Shown here: piece by piece, positions 46,183 through 55,480 of the stretch
Layout of the letters: every line of letters begins with the position of its first letter
How positions within the stretch are numbered: the first letter of the stretch is position 1
NCBI RefSeq assembly: GCF_017638545.1
Contig: NZ_CP072110.1
Span: 3,100,001-3,164,000, forward strand
Length of the DNA stretch: 64,000 nt
DNA from: Psychrosphaera ytuae
GTDB taxonomy: Bacteria; Pseudomonadota; Gammaproteobacteria; Enterobacterales; Alteromonadaceae
Direction of reading: 5' to 3'
The notes under the pieces: generated by a model
The model's database searches: none
Seen by the model: only the letters and a program-made list of their open reading frames with translations
What the model was told of the DNA's origin: nothing
Position numbers and translations under genes: made by a program

Positions 46183-46651
46183 TTCAAAATTAGTTGGCCT
46201 AGTGTCAATTTTCTTTAGTGCGTCTGCGTTGGCTCAAACCTCTGCGAGTCAAGTAGGCGCAAACCCTAGGTTGTCGTCGCCTACGGATGGTGCTTTGTTA
46301 CCTATGCTCGTTGCGTTAGCTGGGATCATTGTCCTTATTTATGGACTAGCTTGGCTGGCTAAGCGTTTCAACTTTACTCCAAATCACCACAGACACATGA
46401 AGACAATCACCAGTTTGTCACTTGGTGGGCGTGAACGGATTGTGATCATCGAAGTACAAGGCGAGCAGCACGCTTTGGGTGTAACGACGAACAGCGTGAA
46501 TCATTTATTTAAATTAGAAACGCCATTGCCTCAAGGGCAGTTAATCCATCAAGATAATAAACTTCTTAACAAACTGATGGATATGCTTAACAATAAGCCC
46601 ATTGATGCGTCTTCAGACAACAAAGGCGCAACCCAAATAAATAATAAATAA
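46157..46651 (+). CDS. fliO: flagellar biosynthesis protein FliO
   Basis: Assists assembly of the FliP export-gate ring. 164 residues from TTG 46157, inside fliN; no ATG lies before the signal-like segment LVGLVSIFFSASALAQ, so TTG 46157 or GTG 46203 must be used. One membrane span (about 47-67, MLVALAGIIVLIYGLAWLAK) and the conserved cytosolic part ITSLSLGGRERIVIIEV follow. Few strongly conserved residues are known in the family; position between fliN and fliP is decisive. Confidence 0.88.
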   Translation: MKESKNFVSSKLVGLVSIFFSASALAQTSASQVGANPRLSSPTDGALLPMLVALAGIIVLIYGLAWLAKRFNFTPNHHRHMKTITSLSLGGRERIVIIEVQGEQHALGVTTNSVNHLFKLETPLPQGQLIHQDNKLLNKLMDMLNNKPIDASSDNKGATQINNK

Positions 46652-46667
46652 GGTTAAGGAAAAGCCC

Positions 46668-47426
46668 GTGCAGCTGAAGGTCATCATCAAATTTCTTGTG
46701 ATTATTGCCATGTTGTTTGTGCCATCGGCGCTCGCCGATCCCGGCTCAATTTCTGCGGTTACTGTGACAGACAACCCAGATGGCTCAAAAGAATACAGTG
46801 TGACACTTCAAGTCCTTGCCATGATGACGGCATTGAGCTTTATACCAGCCATTGTCATGTTAATGACCTCATTTACTCGGATTATTGTGGTTCTTGCCAT
46901 TTTGCGACAAGCCCTTGGTCTACAACAAACGCCAAACAGCCAGTTACTCATTGGGATGGCGTTGTTTTTAAGCTTTTTTATAATGGCTCCGGTGTTTGAT
47001 GAAATTCATCAAAATGCCGTTGAACCGTATTTAAATGAAGAGGTTACGTCTCTTCAGGCATACGAAATTGCAAAAATTCCGATGCGTGAGTTTATGTTGG
47101 CTCAGACCCGAATTTCAGACCTAGAAACTTTTGCTGAGATTGCTGGTTACACTCAAGTAGATGGCCCAGAGGACCTACCTATGAGTGTTATCATTCCTGC
47201 GTTTGTTACCTCTGAGTTAAAAACGGCATTCCAAATAGGCTTTATGTTTTTCATACCATTTTTGATCATAGACTTAGTGGTAGCGTCAGTTTTAATGGCC
47301 ATGGGTATGATGATGCTATCACCTATGATTGTGTCATTGCCGTTTAAGCTAATGATGTTTGTATTAGTAGACGGCTGGTCACTGGTTATGGGTACGCTTG
47401 CGAAAAGTTTCGGGCTGGGGACGTAG
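46668..47426 (+). CDS. fliP: flagellar export gate protein FliP
   Basis: Core of the export gate. 252 residues from GTG 46668. A signal peptide (about 1-22, cut after ALA) precedes four membrane segments. Signature blocks are MLMTSFTRIIVVLAILRQALG and FMFFIPFLIIDLVVASVLMAMGMMM (the second quoted in part of its run). Length equals that of relatives. Confidence 0.97.
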   Translation: MQLKVIIKFLVIIAMLFVPSALADPGSISAVTVTDNPDGSKEYSVTLQVLAMMTALSFIPAIVMLMTSFTRIIVVLAILRQALGLQQTPNSQLLIGMALFLSFFIMAPVFDEIHQNAVEPYLNEEVTSLQAYEIAKIPMREFMLAQTRISDLETFAEIAGYTQVDGPEDLPMSVIIPAFVTSELKTAFQIGFMFFIPFLIIDLVVASVLMAMGMMMLSPMIVSLPFKLMMFVLVDGWSLVMGTLAKSFGLGT

Positions 47427-47483
47427 CCATGGTGACTATTTATCCAGATTCAAACGCACGCTTTGCCAAAATAGGGGGTTGAG

Positions 47484-47753
47484 ATGACGCCAGAAACGTT
47501 CGTCGATATCTTACGAGAAGCTTTGTGGTTAATTATCGTTTTGGTATCAATAATGGTTGTACCAAGTCTTATTGTTGGTTTGATTGTCGCGATTTTCCAA
47601 GCGGCGACATCGATTAACGAGCAAACACTGAGCTTCTTACCTAGGTTAATCGTTACCTTGTTGGCATTGATGGTGGCAGGTCATTGGATAACTGCAATGC
47701 TGATGGATCATTTTTATAATCTAGTTGAACGTATTCCTTCCATCATCGGCTGA
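47484..47753 (+). CDS. fliQ: flagellar export gate protein FliQ
   Basis: An 89-residue protein with two membrane segments (about 13-38 and 50-75) that packs around FliP/FliR. The family block VGLIVAIFQAATSINEQTL is intact. Confidence 0.96.
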   Translation: MTPETFVDILREALWLIIVLVSIMVVPSLIVGLIVAIFQAATSINEQTLSFLPRLIVTLLALMVAGHWITAMLMDHFYNLVERIPSIIG

Positions 47754-47758
47754 CCAAG

Positions 47759-48532
47759 ATGGACATTTTACTCGAGCAACTTCTTCAATATCAGGCAGAC
47801 TTATTACTGCCGTTTGCTCGTATTTCTGCGATGATGATGGTGATGGTATCAATCGGCGGCCGCACTATTCCTGGTCCCATCAAAACGGCCTATGCAGTGG
47901 CGTTTACCATAATGGTTATGCCAGTTTTACCACCATCGCCTTTCACTAACTTATTCTCGTTTGAAATGGTGATAAGAGTCGGTCAACAAATCCTGATTGG
48001 CGCGGCAATTGGGTTTATTTCAGTTATTTTTTTGCAAATATTTGTTGTCGCCGGTCAAGCAATCGCAATGCAGTCAGGTTTGGGTTTTGCGTCCATGGTC
48101 GACCCTTCAAATGGCATGAGTGTGCCGGCGGTTGGTCAATTCTACTTAATCTTATCGACTTTGATGTTTTGGTCGATAGACGGTCATTTGGCGATGTTGC
48201 AAATGGTCGTAAAAAGCTTCTACGTATTGCCTATCAATGATGTGTGGTATGCAACGGGTAATTTTTACGACTTGGCGATGTTGGGTGGCTGGATGTTTGC
48301 TGCGGCATTGATTTTGTCTCTTGCACCTTTGATTGCGATGCTCGTAATTAATCTGAGCTTTGGCATCATGACCAGAGCAGCACCACAACTTAATATTTTT
48401 TCTATTGGTTTTCCGTTTACCATGTTGTCGGGTCTGATCGTTATGTGGTTAACACTGGACAACTTTGTCTTTCATTTTGATAACAATTGGGAGAAATCCA
48501 TTGAATACATGTGTGATCTCATCAATTGTTAA
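47759..48532 (+). CDS. fliR: flagellar export gate protein FliR
   Basis: 257 residues with about six membrane segments; completes the FliP5-Q4-R1 gate. FARISAMMMVMVSIGGRTIP near the start and MTRAAPQLNIFSIGFP near residue 205 are conserved. It follows fliQ by 5 bp. Confidence 0.96.
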   Translation: MDILLEQLLQYQADLLLPFARISAMMMVMVSIGGRTIPGPIKTAYAVAFTIMVMPVLPPSPFTNLFSFEMVIRVGQQILIGAAIGFISVIFLQIFVVAGQAIAMQSGLGFASMVDPSNGMSVPAVGQFYLILSTLMFWSIDGHLAMLQMVVKSFYVLPINDVWYATGNFYDLAMLGGWMFAAALILSLAPLIAMLVINLSFGIMTRAAPQLNIFSIGFPFTMLSGLIVMWLTLDNFVFHFDNNWEKSIEYMCDLINC

Positions 48533-48544
48533 GGTGACATAGCA

Positions 48545-49675
48545 ATGGCAGAAGAATCCGATCAGGAAAAAACCGAAGAACCCACGGCCAAGCGTCTCGA
48601 TGACGCCCGAAAAAAAGGCCAAATAGCGCGTTCTAAAGAGCTCGGAACCACAGCCGTACTGGTTGCAAGTGCGGCTGCACTTCTTATTTTTGGCGATGAC
48701 TTAGGCCGTCAATTAATGGAAGTTATGCAACAACAGTTTACCCTGGACCGAGATGATGCCTTTGATACGACCAAAATGTTTGGTGTGTGGGGAGAAGTGT
48801 TGTCTCACATCATGGTGCCTATCATTGGTATATTCGCGGTGGTTTTAGTTGCGGCTTTTGTCGGTAATAGTTTACTTGGTGGAATGAATTTTAGCTGGCA
48901 AGCGATGGCGCCTAAGTTTTCTAAAATGTCACCGCTAAAAGGGTTTAAGCGAATGTTTGGGCCACAAGCTGCAATGGAGCTGTTTAAGTCGATACTAAAA
49001 GTGGCAGTGGTGGCCGCAGTCGCTATCTGGCTTGTAAGTGTGTTTTTGCAAGACATCTTGTATTTGAGTATCCAAGACCTGCCCGGTAATACTTATGACG
49101 CGACAGAGCTACTGGGGTGGATATTTTTAGGCTTGTGCTGCTCGACATTAGTTATTTCGATGGTTGATGTGCCGTTTCAAAAATGGAACCACAACAAACA
49201 GCTCAAAATGACCAAGCAGGAAGTTAAAGACGAGTTTAAAAATACCGAGGGTAACCCTGAAATCAAAGGGCGTATTCGCCAAGCTCAACGAGAGATCTCA
49301 CAGCGTAAAATGATGTCAGAAGTTCCCAATGCTGACGTTGTTGTTACCAACCCAACGCACTATTCTGTCGCGATTAAGTACGACACTGAAAAGTCTAGTG
49401 CCCCATACGTAGTCGCAAAAGGCGCGGATATGATAGCGATGCATATTCGAAAAATTGCCAAAGAAAAAGACGTGCCAATTATCGAAACTCCGCTACTTAC
49501 CAGATCGATTTATTACACAACGGATATAAACCAGGAGATCCCAGAGCAACTGTTTGTTGCGGTCGCACAAGTACTGGCTTATGTGTATCAACTCGACCTG
49601 CATCAAAAAGGCAAAGGTAAAAAACCAAAACCGCTTGATAAAGAACTGCCTATCCCTCCAGAAATGCGGTATTAA
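48545..49675 (+). CDS. flhB: flagellar export switch protein FlhB
   Basis: Controls substrate class during export. 376 residues: four membrane segments (about 30-210) and a cytosolic domain with the self-cleavage site NPTH (about residue 269; cleavage between Asn and Pro is known for the family). The N-terminus EKTEEPTAKRLDDARKKGQ is standard. It is the last gene of the fliL-flhB run. Confidence 0.97.
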   Translation: MAEESDQEKTEEPTAKRLDDARKKGQIARSKELGTTAVLVASAAALLIFGDDLGRQLMEVMQQQFTLDRDDAFDTTKMFGVWGEVLSHIMVPIIGIFAVVLVAAFVGNSLLGGMNFSWQAMAPKFSKMSPLKGFKRMFGPQAAMELFKSILKVAVVAAVAIWLVSVFLQDILYLSIQDLPGNTYDATELLGWIFLGLCCSTLVISMVDVPFQKWNHNKQLKMTKQEVKDEFKNTEGNPEIKGRIRQAQREISQRKMMSEVPNADVVVTNPTHYSVAIKYDTEKSSAPYVVAKGADMIAMHIRKIAKEKDVPIIETPLLTRSIYYTTDINQEIPEQLFVAVAQVLAYVYQLDLHQKGKGKKPKPLDKELPIPPEMRY

Positions 49676-49703
49676 TCGCCTGTCATTTTGTTGACTTACA
49701 ATT

Positions 49704-49719
49704 TGGCCTAAAGCTTGCT
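49704..49719 (+). promoter_or_regulatory. sigma54 promoter of the flhA operon
   Basis: TGGCCT-N5-TTGCT matches the -24/-12 consensus at all invariant positions. It lies 37 bp before flhA, so flhA onward can be transcribed apart from flhB. Confidence 0.75.
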
Positions 49720-49755
49720 CCATCGATACTAATTCAAGAGTTTTTGGTAGTTGTG

Positions 49756-51858
49756 ATGGAACTAGCTGGAAAATTAAATCAGGTTTTTTCAAAAGAAAAT
49801 GCGCATTATATTAATGGTTTAGGTGTACCTCTATTCATTTTGGCGGCCCTCGCCATGGTGGTGTTACCTCTACCTGCAATCATGCTGGATATTTTATTCT
49901 CGTTTAATATCGCGTTGGCATTGGTGATTCTGTTAGTGACGGTTTATACCCTTAAACCACTCGATTTTGGTGCATTTCCTACCGTTATTTTGATTGCAAC
50001 TGTACTACGCTTGGCCCTAAACGTGGCCAGTACTCGTGTTGTTCTGCTAGAAGGACATGAAGGTGGTGATGCCGCTGGTAAGGTTATCGAAGCCTTTGGT
50101 AGCGTTGTTATTGGTGGTAACTATGCGGTTGGTTTAGTGGTATTTGCGATCCTCGTTATCATCAACTTTGTGGTTGTCACAAAAGGTGCGGGTCGTATCT
50201 CAGAAGTAACTGCTCGATTTACTCTTGATGCTATGCCGGGTAAACAAATGGCAATCGACGCCGACCTGAATGCGGGCTTTATTACACCTGAACAAGCCAA
50301 AGCACGCCGCGAAGAAATCGGTAAAGAAGCTGATTTTTATGGCTCTATGGACGGTGCGTCTAAGTTTGTTAAAGGTGACGCAATAGCAGGTATCATCATC
50401 CTGTTTATTAACATCATCGGTGGCTTGTTTATTGGTATGATCCAGCATGACTTAGCCTTTGGTGAAGCCGCTGAAATATACACTATTCTTACAATCGGTG
50501 ACGGCCTAGTCGCGCAAATTCCGGGTCTATTGTTATCGATTGGTACTGCGATTGTCGTTACCCGTCAAAATACTGACCAAGAGATGGGAAAACAGTTTTC
50601 TACCCAACTTGGTACAGAAAAGGTTATGTATGTCGCGGGTGGCGTTCTATTTGCTATGGGTCTTGTCCCTGGCATGCCTCATCTTACCTTTTTGGGCTTT
50701 GGTGCGTTACTGATAGGCGCGGCGTATTTTACGAGTAAAAAAGCGGCGGAAGCTGCACAAGTGGCTGAACAAGAAGAAGCCGAAAAACCAATCCAAGATC
50801 CGCAAGAAGTAGCAGAAAACAAAGACGTAAGTTGGGAAGATGTTAGCCACGTTGACACAATCGGTCTAGAGGTGGGTTATCGTTTAATCCCACTCGTTGA
50901 CAAAGGCCAAGGTGGCGAACTGTTATCGCGCATAAAAGGCGTGAGACGTAAGTTAAGTCAAGAATTAGGGTTTTTGGTTCCTGCGGTTCACATTCGTGAC
51001 AACCTAGATTTAGATCCGAACTCATACCGAATTACTCTGATGGGTGTTGTCGTCGGTGAAGCGGAAATTCGTCATGATCGCGAGTTAGCGATTAATCCAG
51101 GTCAAGTTTTTGGCAAAGTGGAAGGTCTTGAAACAGTAGACCCTGCATTTGGTTTAGAGGCGGTTTGGATTGAAGCGGCTAACCGCGATAAAGCGCAGTC
51201 CCTAGGTTACACTGTTGTAGACGCTGCAACCGTTGTTGCGACGCATATCAGTCAGTTACTGACAAACAACGCAGCTCAATTATTAGGTCACGAAGAAACT
51301 CAAAACCTCTTAGAGATGATCCAAAAGAATTATCCAAAACTCGTCGATGGTTTAGTACCAGATATGCTGTCACTTTCGGTACTGACTAAAGTATTGCAAA
51401 ACTTGCTTAATGAGAGCGTTACGATTCGCGATATGCGATCGATTATTCAAACCCTTGTTGAGTACGCTCCCAAAAGCCAAGATCCTGATGTATTAACGGC
51501 TGCGTGCCGAATTGCACTGCGTAGATTTATCGTTCAAGACGTCGCTGGTGCGACCCCTGAAATACCTGTCATAACCTTGGCGCCAGAGTTGGAACAGATG
51601 TTGCAACAGAGCATGCAGAGCGCTGGTAACGAGGGTGCCGGCATTGAGCCAGGCTTAGCAGAACGGATTCAAACGTCGCTAGCCGAAGCGCATAGAAATC
51701 AGGAATTACAGGGTGAGCCGTCAATCTTATTGACCTCGGGTATGTTGAGAAGCGTATTATCGCGATTCGTAAAACACAGCCTCCCTGGATTGGTTATCTT
51801 GTCATACCAAGAAATTCCAGAAGAAAAACAAATAAAGATTGTAAGTTCAGTTGGTTAA
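49756..51858 (+). CDS. flhA: flagellar export gate protein FlhA
   Basis: Proton-driven export motor and docking platform. 700 residues from ATG 49756; GTG 49753 and TTG 49744 are also in frame and no start has a strong ribosome site. Eight membrane segments (about 22-325) include the FHIPEP-type loop LDAMPGKQMAIDADLNAG. The large cytosolic domain (about 350-700) forms the nonameric ring. Confidence 0.96.
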   Translation: MELAGKLNQVFSKENAHYINGLGVPLFILAALAMVVLPLPAIMLDILFSFNIALALVILLVTVYTLKPLDFGAFPTVILIATVLRLALNVASTRVVLLEGHEGGDAAGKVIEAFGSVVIGGNYAVGLVVFAILVIINFVVVTKGAGRISEVTARFTLDAMPGKQMAIDADLNAGFITPEQAKARREEIGKEADFYGSMDGASKFVKGDAIAGIIILFINIIGGLFIGMIQHDLAFGEAAEIYTILTIGDGLVAQIPGLLLSIGTAIVVTRQNTDQEMGKQFSTQLGTEKVMYVAGGVLFAMGLVPGMPHLTFLGFGALLIGAAYFTSKKAAEAAQVAEQEEAEKPIQDPQEVAENKDVSWEDVSHVDTIGLEVGYRLIPLVDKGQGGELLSRIKGVRRKLSQELGFLVPAVHIRDNLDLDPNSYRITLMGVVVGEAEIRHDRELAINPGQVFGKVEGLETVDPAFGLEAVWIEAANRDKAQSLGYTVVDAATVVATHISQLLTNNAAQLLGHEETQNLLEMIQKNYPKLVDGLVPDMLSLSVLTKVLQNLLNESVTIRDMRSIIQTLVEYAPKSQDPDVLTAACRIALRRFIVQDVAGATPEIPVITLAPELEQMLQQSMQSAGNEGAGIEPGLAERIQTSLAEAHRNQELQGEPSILLTSGMLRSVLSRFVKHSLPGLVILSYQEIPEEKQIKIVSSVG

Positions 51859-51880
51859 GTCCGGGTGACGGAGGTTTAAA

Positions 51881-53422
51881 GTGAAAATTAAGCGTTATTT
51901 TGCAAAAGATATGAGAACTGCATTAACTCAAGTTAAAGAAGAGTTGGGACCGGATGCTGTTATTATGTCGAACAAGAAGACCTCAACCGGCGTTGAAATT
52001 GTAGCGGCGATAGACTCTGACGCTGAAGCACCTGCAACTCAAGTTAAGCCAGCTGCACAAGTTCAGCAACCAGCGTCACAAGCGAGCGCACAGCCGAACA
52101 ATTTTGACGGTCCGAACGCTGATGGCGCAGCTAAAATTGCGAGTTCTTTAGAAGAACTACTAAAGCGTCAGCGTAACCAAAACAGCGAGGCGAACGCATC
52201 ACAGCCTCTATCAAACCGATTGGATCAAGAGCCTGTTCGAACTTCTCCTGTTGCACCAACTGCATACTCTGAGGCGACGCAGCCACTGTCTAACCAACAA
52301 AAATCAGAACTTGCGACGCAAGCTTTGTCACAACAAGCTGAATCAGAGTTTGAGCAATGGTTAAACAAAGCGCGTAATACCGTACAAGAAAACGTCGAAC
52401 CTCATCAAGGGGCACAATTGAGTGCACCTGAGCAAGCGGCTGCATCAGCGCAACAAGCACCTGTTCGTAATGTCGTTGAAGGTCAGTTTGATCAGCAACT
52501 GTCAGAACTTCGCAATGAAATGAGCTCAATTAAAGAGTTATTAAAACACCAAGTTTCTGAGTTGATGTGGCAAGACGTCAACCGAAAAGCCCCTGTCAAA
52601 GCCATGTTGATTAACAAATTAAAAGACATGGGCTTGTCTGGTGGTGTTTCAGAGCATTTGTCACACTTTGTCGACGAACAAGTAGAGTCTAATCAAGCTT
52701 GGCCACAAATGCTCTCAAGCTTAACAGAACAGTTAAGCACCACTGACAATGAGATCATTAAGCGCGGAGGCGTTTATTCACTTGTCGGCCCAACGGGGGT
52801 TGGCAAAACTACAACGATTGCAAAGCTTGCTGCTCGATTCGCACAAATTCACGGAGCGGATAAGGTTGGCCTGATAACAACCGATAGCTTTAGAATTGGT
52901 GCGTTAGAGCAGCTAGCAACCTATGCCAAAATCCTTGGCTGCCCATTAAAGCAAGCGAAGGACACTGAGCAACTGTCAGAAGCGATTTATCAGTTACGCG
53001 ACAAAAAGCTATTGCTAATTGACACTGCTGGTATGTCACAACGTGACATTAAATTGACAGAGCGCCTTAACCACCTATTGACCCGTTCTCGCGTTAATAT
53101 CAAAAATTACCTCGTATTATCCGCGACGTCACAAATGAGTGTTTTGCAAGAAAGTGTGCAACATTTTAAAACAATTCCACTATCTGGCTGTATCTTTACT
53201 AAAATAGATGAGTCATTGAGTTTAGGAGAGTTGATTAGTGTTGCAATTCACAACCGTTTACCAATTGGTTATTTAACCAACGGTCAACGAGTGCCTGAGG
53301 ACATAAGGGTTGCAAATGCCGACAAAATTGTGCAAAAAGCTAATCAGCTATATGAACTTAAACAAAAAGTTTCTAACAAAAAGAATAAGGTAGTGCCAAA
53401 AGCAGTAGGCATGTATGATTAG
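51881..53422 (+). CDS. flhF: flagellar SRP-like GTPase FlhF
   Basis: Sets the polar site of flagellar assembly. 513 residues from GTG 51881 with GGAGG. The N-terminal B domain (MKIKRYFAKDMRTALTQVKE) and a long Gln/Ala-rich linker (about 45-210) precede the N and G domains. G motifs are GPTGVGKTTTIAKLA (about 303-317), TTDSFRIGALEQL, LIDTAGMSQRD and FTKIDES. It overlaps flhG by 8 bp. Confidence 0.96.
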   Translation: MKIKRYFAKDMRTALTQVKEELGPDAVIMSNKKTSTGVEIVAAIDSDAEAPATQVKPAAQVQQPASQASAQPNNFDGPNADGAAKIASSLEELLKRQRNQNSEANASQPLSNRLDQEPVRTSPVAPTAYSEATQPLSNQQKSELATQALSQQAESEFEQWLNKARNTVQENVEPHQGAQLSAPEQAAASAQQAPVRNVVEGQFDQQLSELRNEMSSIKELLKHQVSELMWQDVNRKAPVKAMLINKLKDMGLSGGVSEHLSHFVDEQVESNQAWPQMLSSLTEQLSTTDNEIIKRGGVYSLVGPTGVGKTTTIAKLAARFAQIHGADKVGLITTDSFRIGALEQLATYAKILGCPLKQAKDTEQLSEAIYQLRDKKLLLIDTAGMSQRDIKLTERLNHLLTRSRVNIKNYLVLSATSQMSVLQESVQHFKTIPLSGCIFTKIDESLSLGELISVAIHNRLPIGYLTNGQRVPEDIRVANADKIVQKANQLYELKQKVSNKKNKVVPKAVGMYD

Positions 53423-54269
53423 TGATAACACTCTCGATCAAGCTAGCGGTTTACGAAATATGTCGATAGCGAAAAAAACAAAAGTCGTTGCAGTAACAGG
53501 TGGAAAAGGCGGTGTTGGCAAGACCAGTGTCTCACTTAACACCGCGATAGCGCTGGCGCAATCTGGCCAAAATGTACTGGTATTGGACGCCGATTTGGGC
53601 CTAGCAAACTGTGACGTTATGTTAGGTTTGCGTGTTCATAAAAATTTATCCCACGTTTTATCTGGCGAGGCTGAACTTGACGATATTCTTGTCGAAGGTC
53701 CTCACGGTATAAAAATTGTTCCGGCGACCTCGGGCTCCATCGATATGGTGGAATTATCTCCTGCCCAACACGCTGGACTAATCCGTGCGTTTAGCGAAAT
53801 GAAAACCCCAGTCGATGTGTTTATTGTCGATACTGCTGCGGGTATTTCAGATATGGTTTTATCCTTTTCAAGAGCGTCTCACGAAGTTTTGGTCGTTGTT
53901 TGTGACGAACCTACCTCGATCACAGATGCATACGCGCTAATCAAAGTACTTAATCGCGACCACGGTGTAAGCAAATTTAAAGTCGTTGCTAACATGGTTC
54001 GCACTATCAAAGAAGGCCAAGACCTTTTCAAAAAGTTAACCTTGGTTACCGACCGCTTTTTAGAGGTAAACCTGGAACTTACTGCTATTATTCCTTTTGA
54101 TGATAATTTGAGAAAAGCGGTTCGTCGTCAACGCGCAATTGTTGATGCTTTTCCGCGCTCACCTTCGGCTGTCGCATTTAAAACGCTGGCGGCTAAGATT
54201 AATAAGTGGCCTGCGCCAAGTCATGCGTCTGGTAACTTAGAGTTTTTTTTAGAGCAACTTGTCAACTAA
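53415..54269 (+). CDS. flhG: flagellar number regulator FlhG (FleN), MinD-like ATPase
   Basis: Limits the number of polar flagella, acting with FlhF and on FlrA. 284 residues with deviant Walker A GGKGGVGKTS (about 30-39), switch I DADLGLANCD and switch II IVDTAAGIS, and a C-terminal basic segment (LRKAVRRQRAIVDAFP). The DQASGLRNM N-terminus matches the activation helix that triggers FlhF GTPase. Confidence 0.95.
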   Translation: MISDNTLDQASGLRNMSIAKKTKVVAVTGGKGGVGKTSVSLNTAIALAQSGQNVLVLDADLGLANCDVMLGLRVHKNLSHVLSGEAELDDILVEGPHGIKIVPATSGSIDMVELSPAQHAGLIRAFSEMKTPVDVFIVDTAAGISDMVLSFSRASHEVLVVVCDEPTSITDAYALIKVLNRDHGVSKFKVVANMVRTIKEGQDLFKKLTLVTDRFLEVNLELTAIIPFDDNLRKAVRRQRAIVDAFPRSPSAVAFKTLAAKINKWPAPSHASGNLEFFLEQLVN

Positions 54270-54279
54270 GAGGTCACTG

Positions 54280-55002
54280 TTGAACAATAAAGTAGCATCA
54301 GCCTACGAAGCTCAACAAACACTGACGGACACAGTGGAAAAGCACGCTGTACTAGTAAAAAGGATTGCTCATCATTTGGCGGCTCGGCTGCCTGACAGCG
54401 TACTAGTTGAAGACTTAATTCAAGCCGGCATGATTGGTTTGATAGAGGCATCAAAAAACTTTGATCACAGTAAAGGCGCAAGTTTTGAGACCTTTGCCGG
54501 GATCAGAGTGCGTGGTGCTATGCTCGACGAAATTAGAAAAGGGGATTGGACACCGCGTTCGGTCCACAGAAACGCTCGACTTATAGCGGACAAAATCAAC
54601 GAATTAGAATCTCAACTCGGTAGGGATGTCAAAGATGCCGAAGTCGCAAAGGCACTTGAGATGCCAATCGATCAATATTACTCCATGGTTAAAGACGCGG
54701 CCGCAGGTAAGGTCATAGGCATTGAGGACCTTGGAGTGAGTGAAGATGTGGTGTCTTGGGGCGTTGATGAAGACGCAGATGAGACATACGGAGAGTTAGA
54801 AAAATCGGCCTTCTATCACAATCTCGCAGAAATGATAAAGTCGCTTCCTGAACGAGAAGCACTAATTTTGTCGCTTTATTATGATGATGAGCTAAATTTA
54901 AGAGAGATAGGCTCGGTATTGAATGTAAGTGAGTCACGAGTTAGCCAAATTCACAGCCAAGCAATGTTGAGGTTGAAGGCAAGAATGAAAGATTGGCAGT
55001 AA
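54280..55002 (+). CDS. fliA: sigma28 flagellar sigma factor FliA
   Basis: Directs late flagellar and chemotaxis genes. From TTG 54280, which has AAGAGG six bases upstream, it has 240 residues, the normal length (E. coli 239). Regions 2 (LIQAGMIGLIEASKNFD, ASFETFAGIRVRGAMLDEIR), 3 and 4 (LPEREALILSLYYDDELNLREIG, SRVSQIHSQA) are intact. The ribosome site overlaps the flhG stop codon. Confidence 0.97.
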   Translation: MNNKVASAYEAQQTLTDTVEKHAVLVKRIAHHLAARLPDSVLVEDLIQAGMIGLIEASKNFDHSKGASFETFAGIRVRGAMLDEIRKGDWTPRSVHRNARLIADKINELESQLGRDVKDAEVAKALEMPIDQYYSMVKDAAAGKVIGIEDLGVSEDVVSWGVDEDADETYGELEKSAFYHNLAEMIKSLPEREALILSLYYDDELNLREIGSVLNVSESRVSQIHSQAMLRLKARMKDWQ

Positions 55003-55076
55003 ATAAACTTGTAACTTGGTTATTTTTATTAATAATAATTACTGTATTTTAATAATTTACCTCACTGGAGGATGCT

Positions 55077-55460
55077 TTGGATAAGAATATGAAAATTCTT
55101 GTTGTTGACGACTTTTCAACAATGAGAAGAATCATCAAAAACCTGCTTCGCGATTTGGGCTTCACAAATGTTTCAGAAGCAGATGACGGCAGCACTGCAT
55201 TACCGATGCTTCAAAACGGTGATTTCGACTTTGTCGTAACAGACTGGAACATGCCGGGAATGCAAGGAATCGACTTGCTACGAGAGATTCGTAAAGACGA
55301 AAAACTTAAACACATGCCTGTCATGATGGTTACAGCGGAAGCGAAAAAAGAGCAGATCGTTGCGGCTGCGCAAGCGGGCGTAAACGGCTATATCGTTAAA
55401 CCTTTCACTGCGGCGACTTTGAAAGGCAAGCTGGACAAAATTTTCGAACGTCTAGAATAA
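55077..55460 (+). CDS. cheY: chemotaxis response regulator CheY
   Basis: Carries the signal from CheA to FliM. 127 residues. TTG 55077 has GGAGG at 5 bp, whereas the ATG four codons later does not fit as well, so a TTG start is likely. Phospho-acceptor Asp56 lies in VVTDWNMPG, with the acidic pair VDDF at the N-terminus, the Thr of MVTAEA and the Lys of VKPF in place. An AT-rich 74-bp gap separates it from fliA. Confidence 0.97.
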   Translation: MDKNMKILVVDDFSTMRRIIKNLLRDLGFTNVSEADDGSTALPMLQNGDFDFVVTDWNMPGMQGIDLLREIRKDEKLKHMPVMMVTAEAKKEQIVAAAQAGVNGYIVKPFTAATLKGKLDKIFERLE

Positions 55461-55480
55461 TCTAGCCATAAGGAGTCGAT

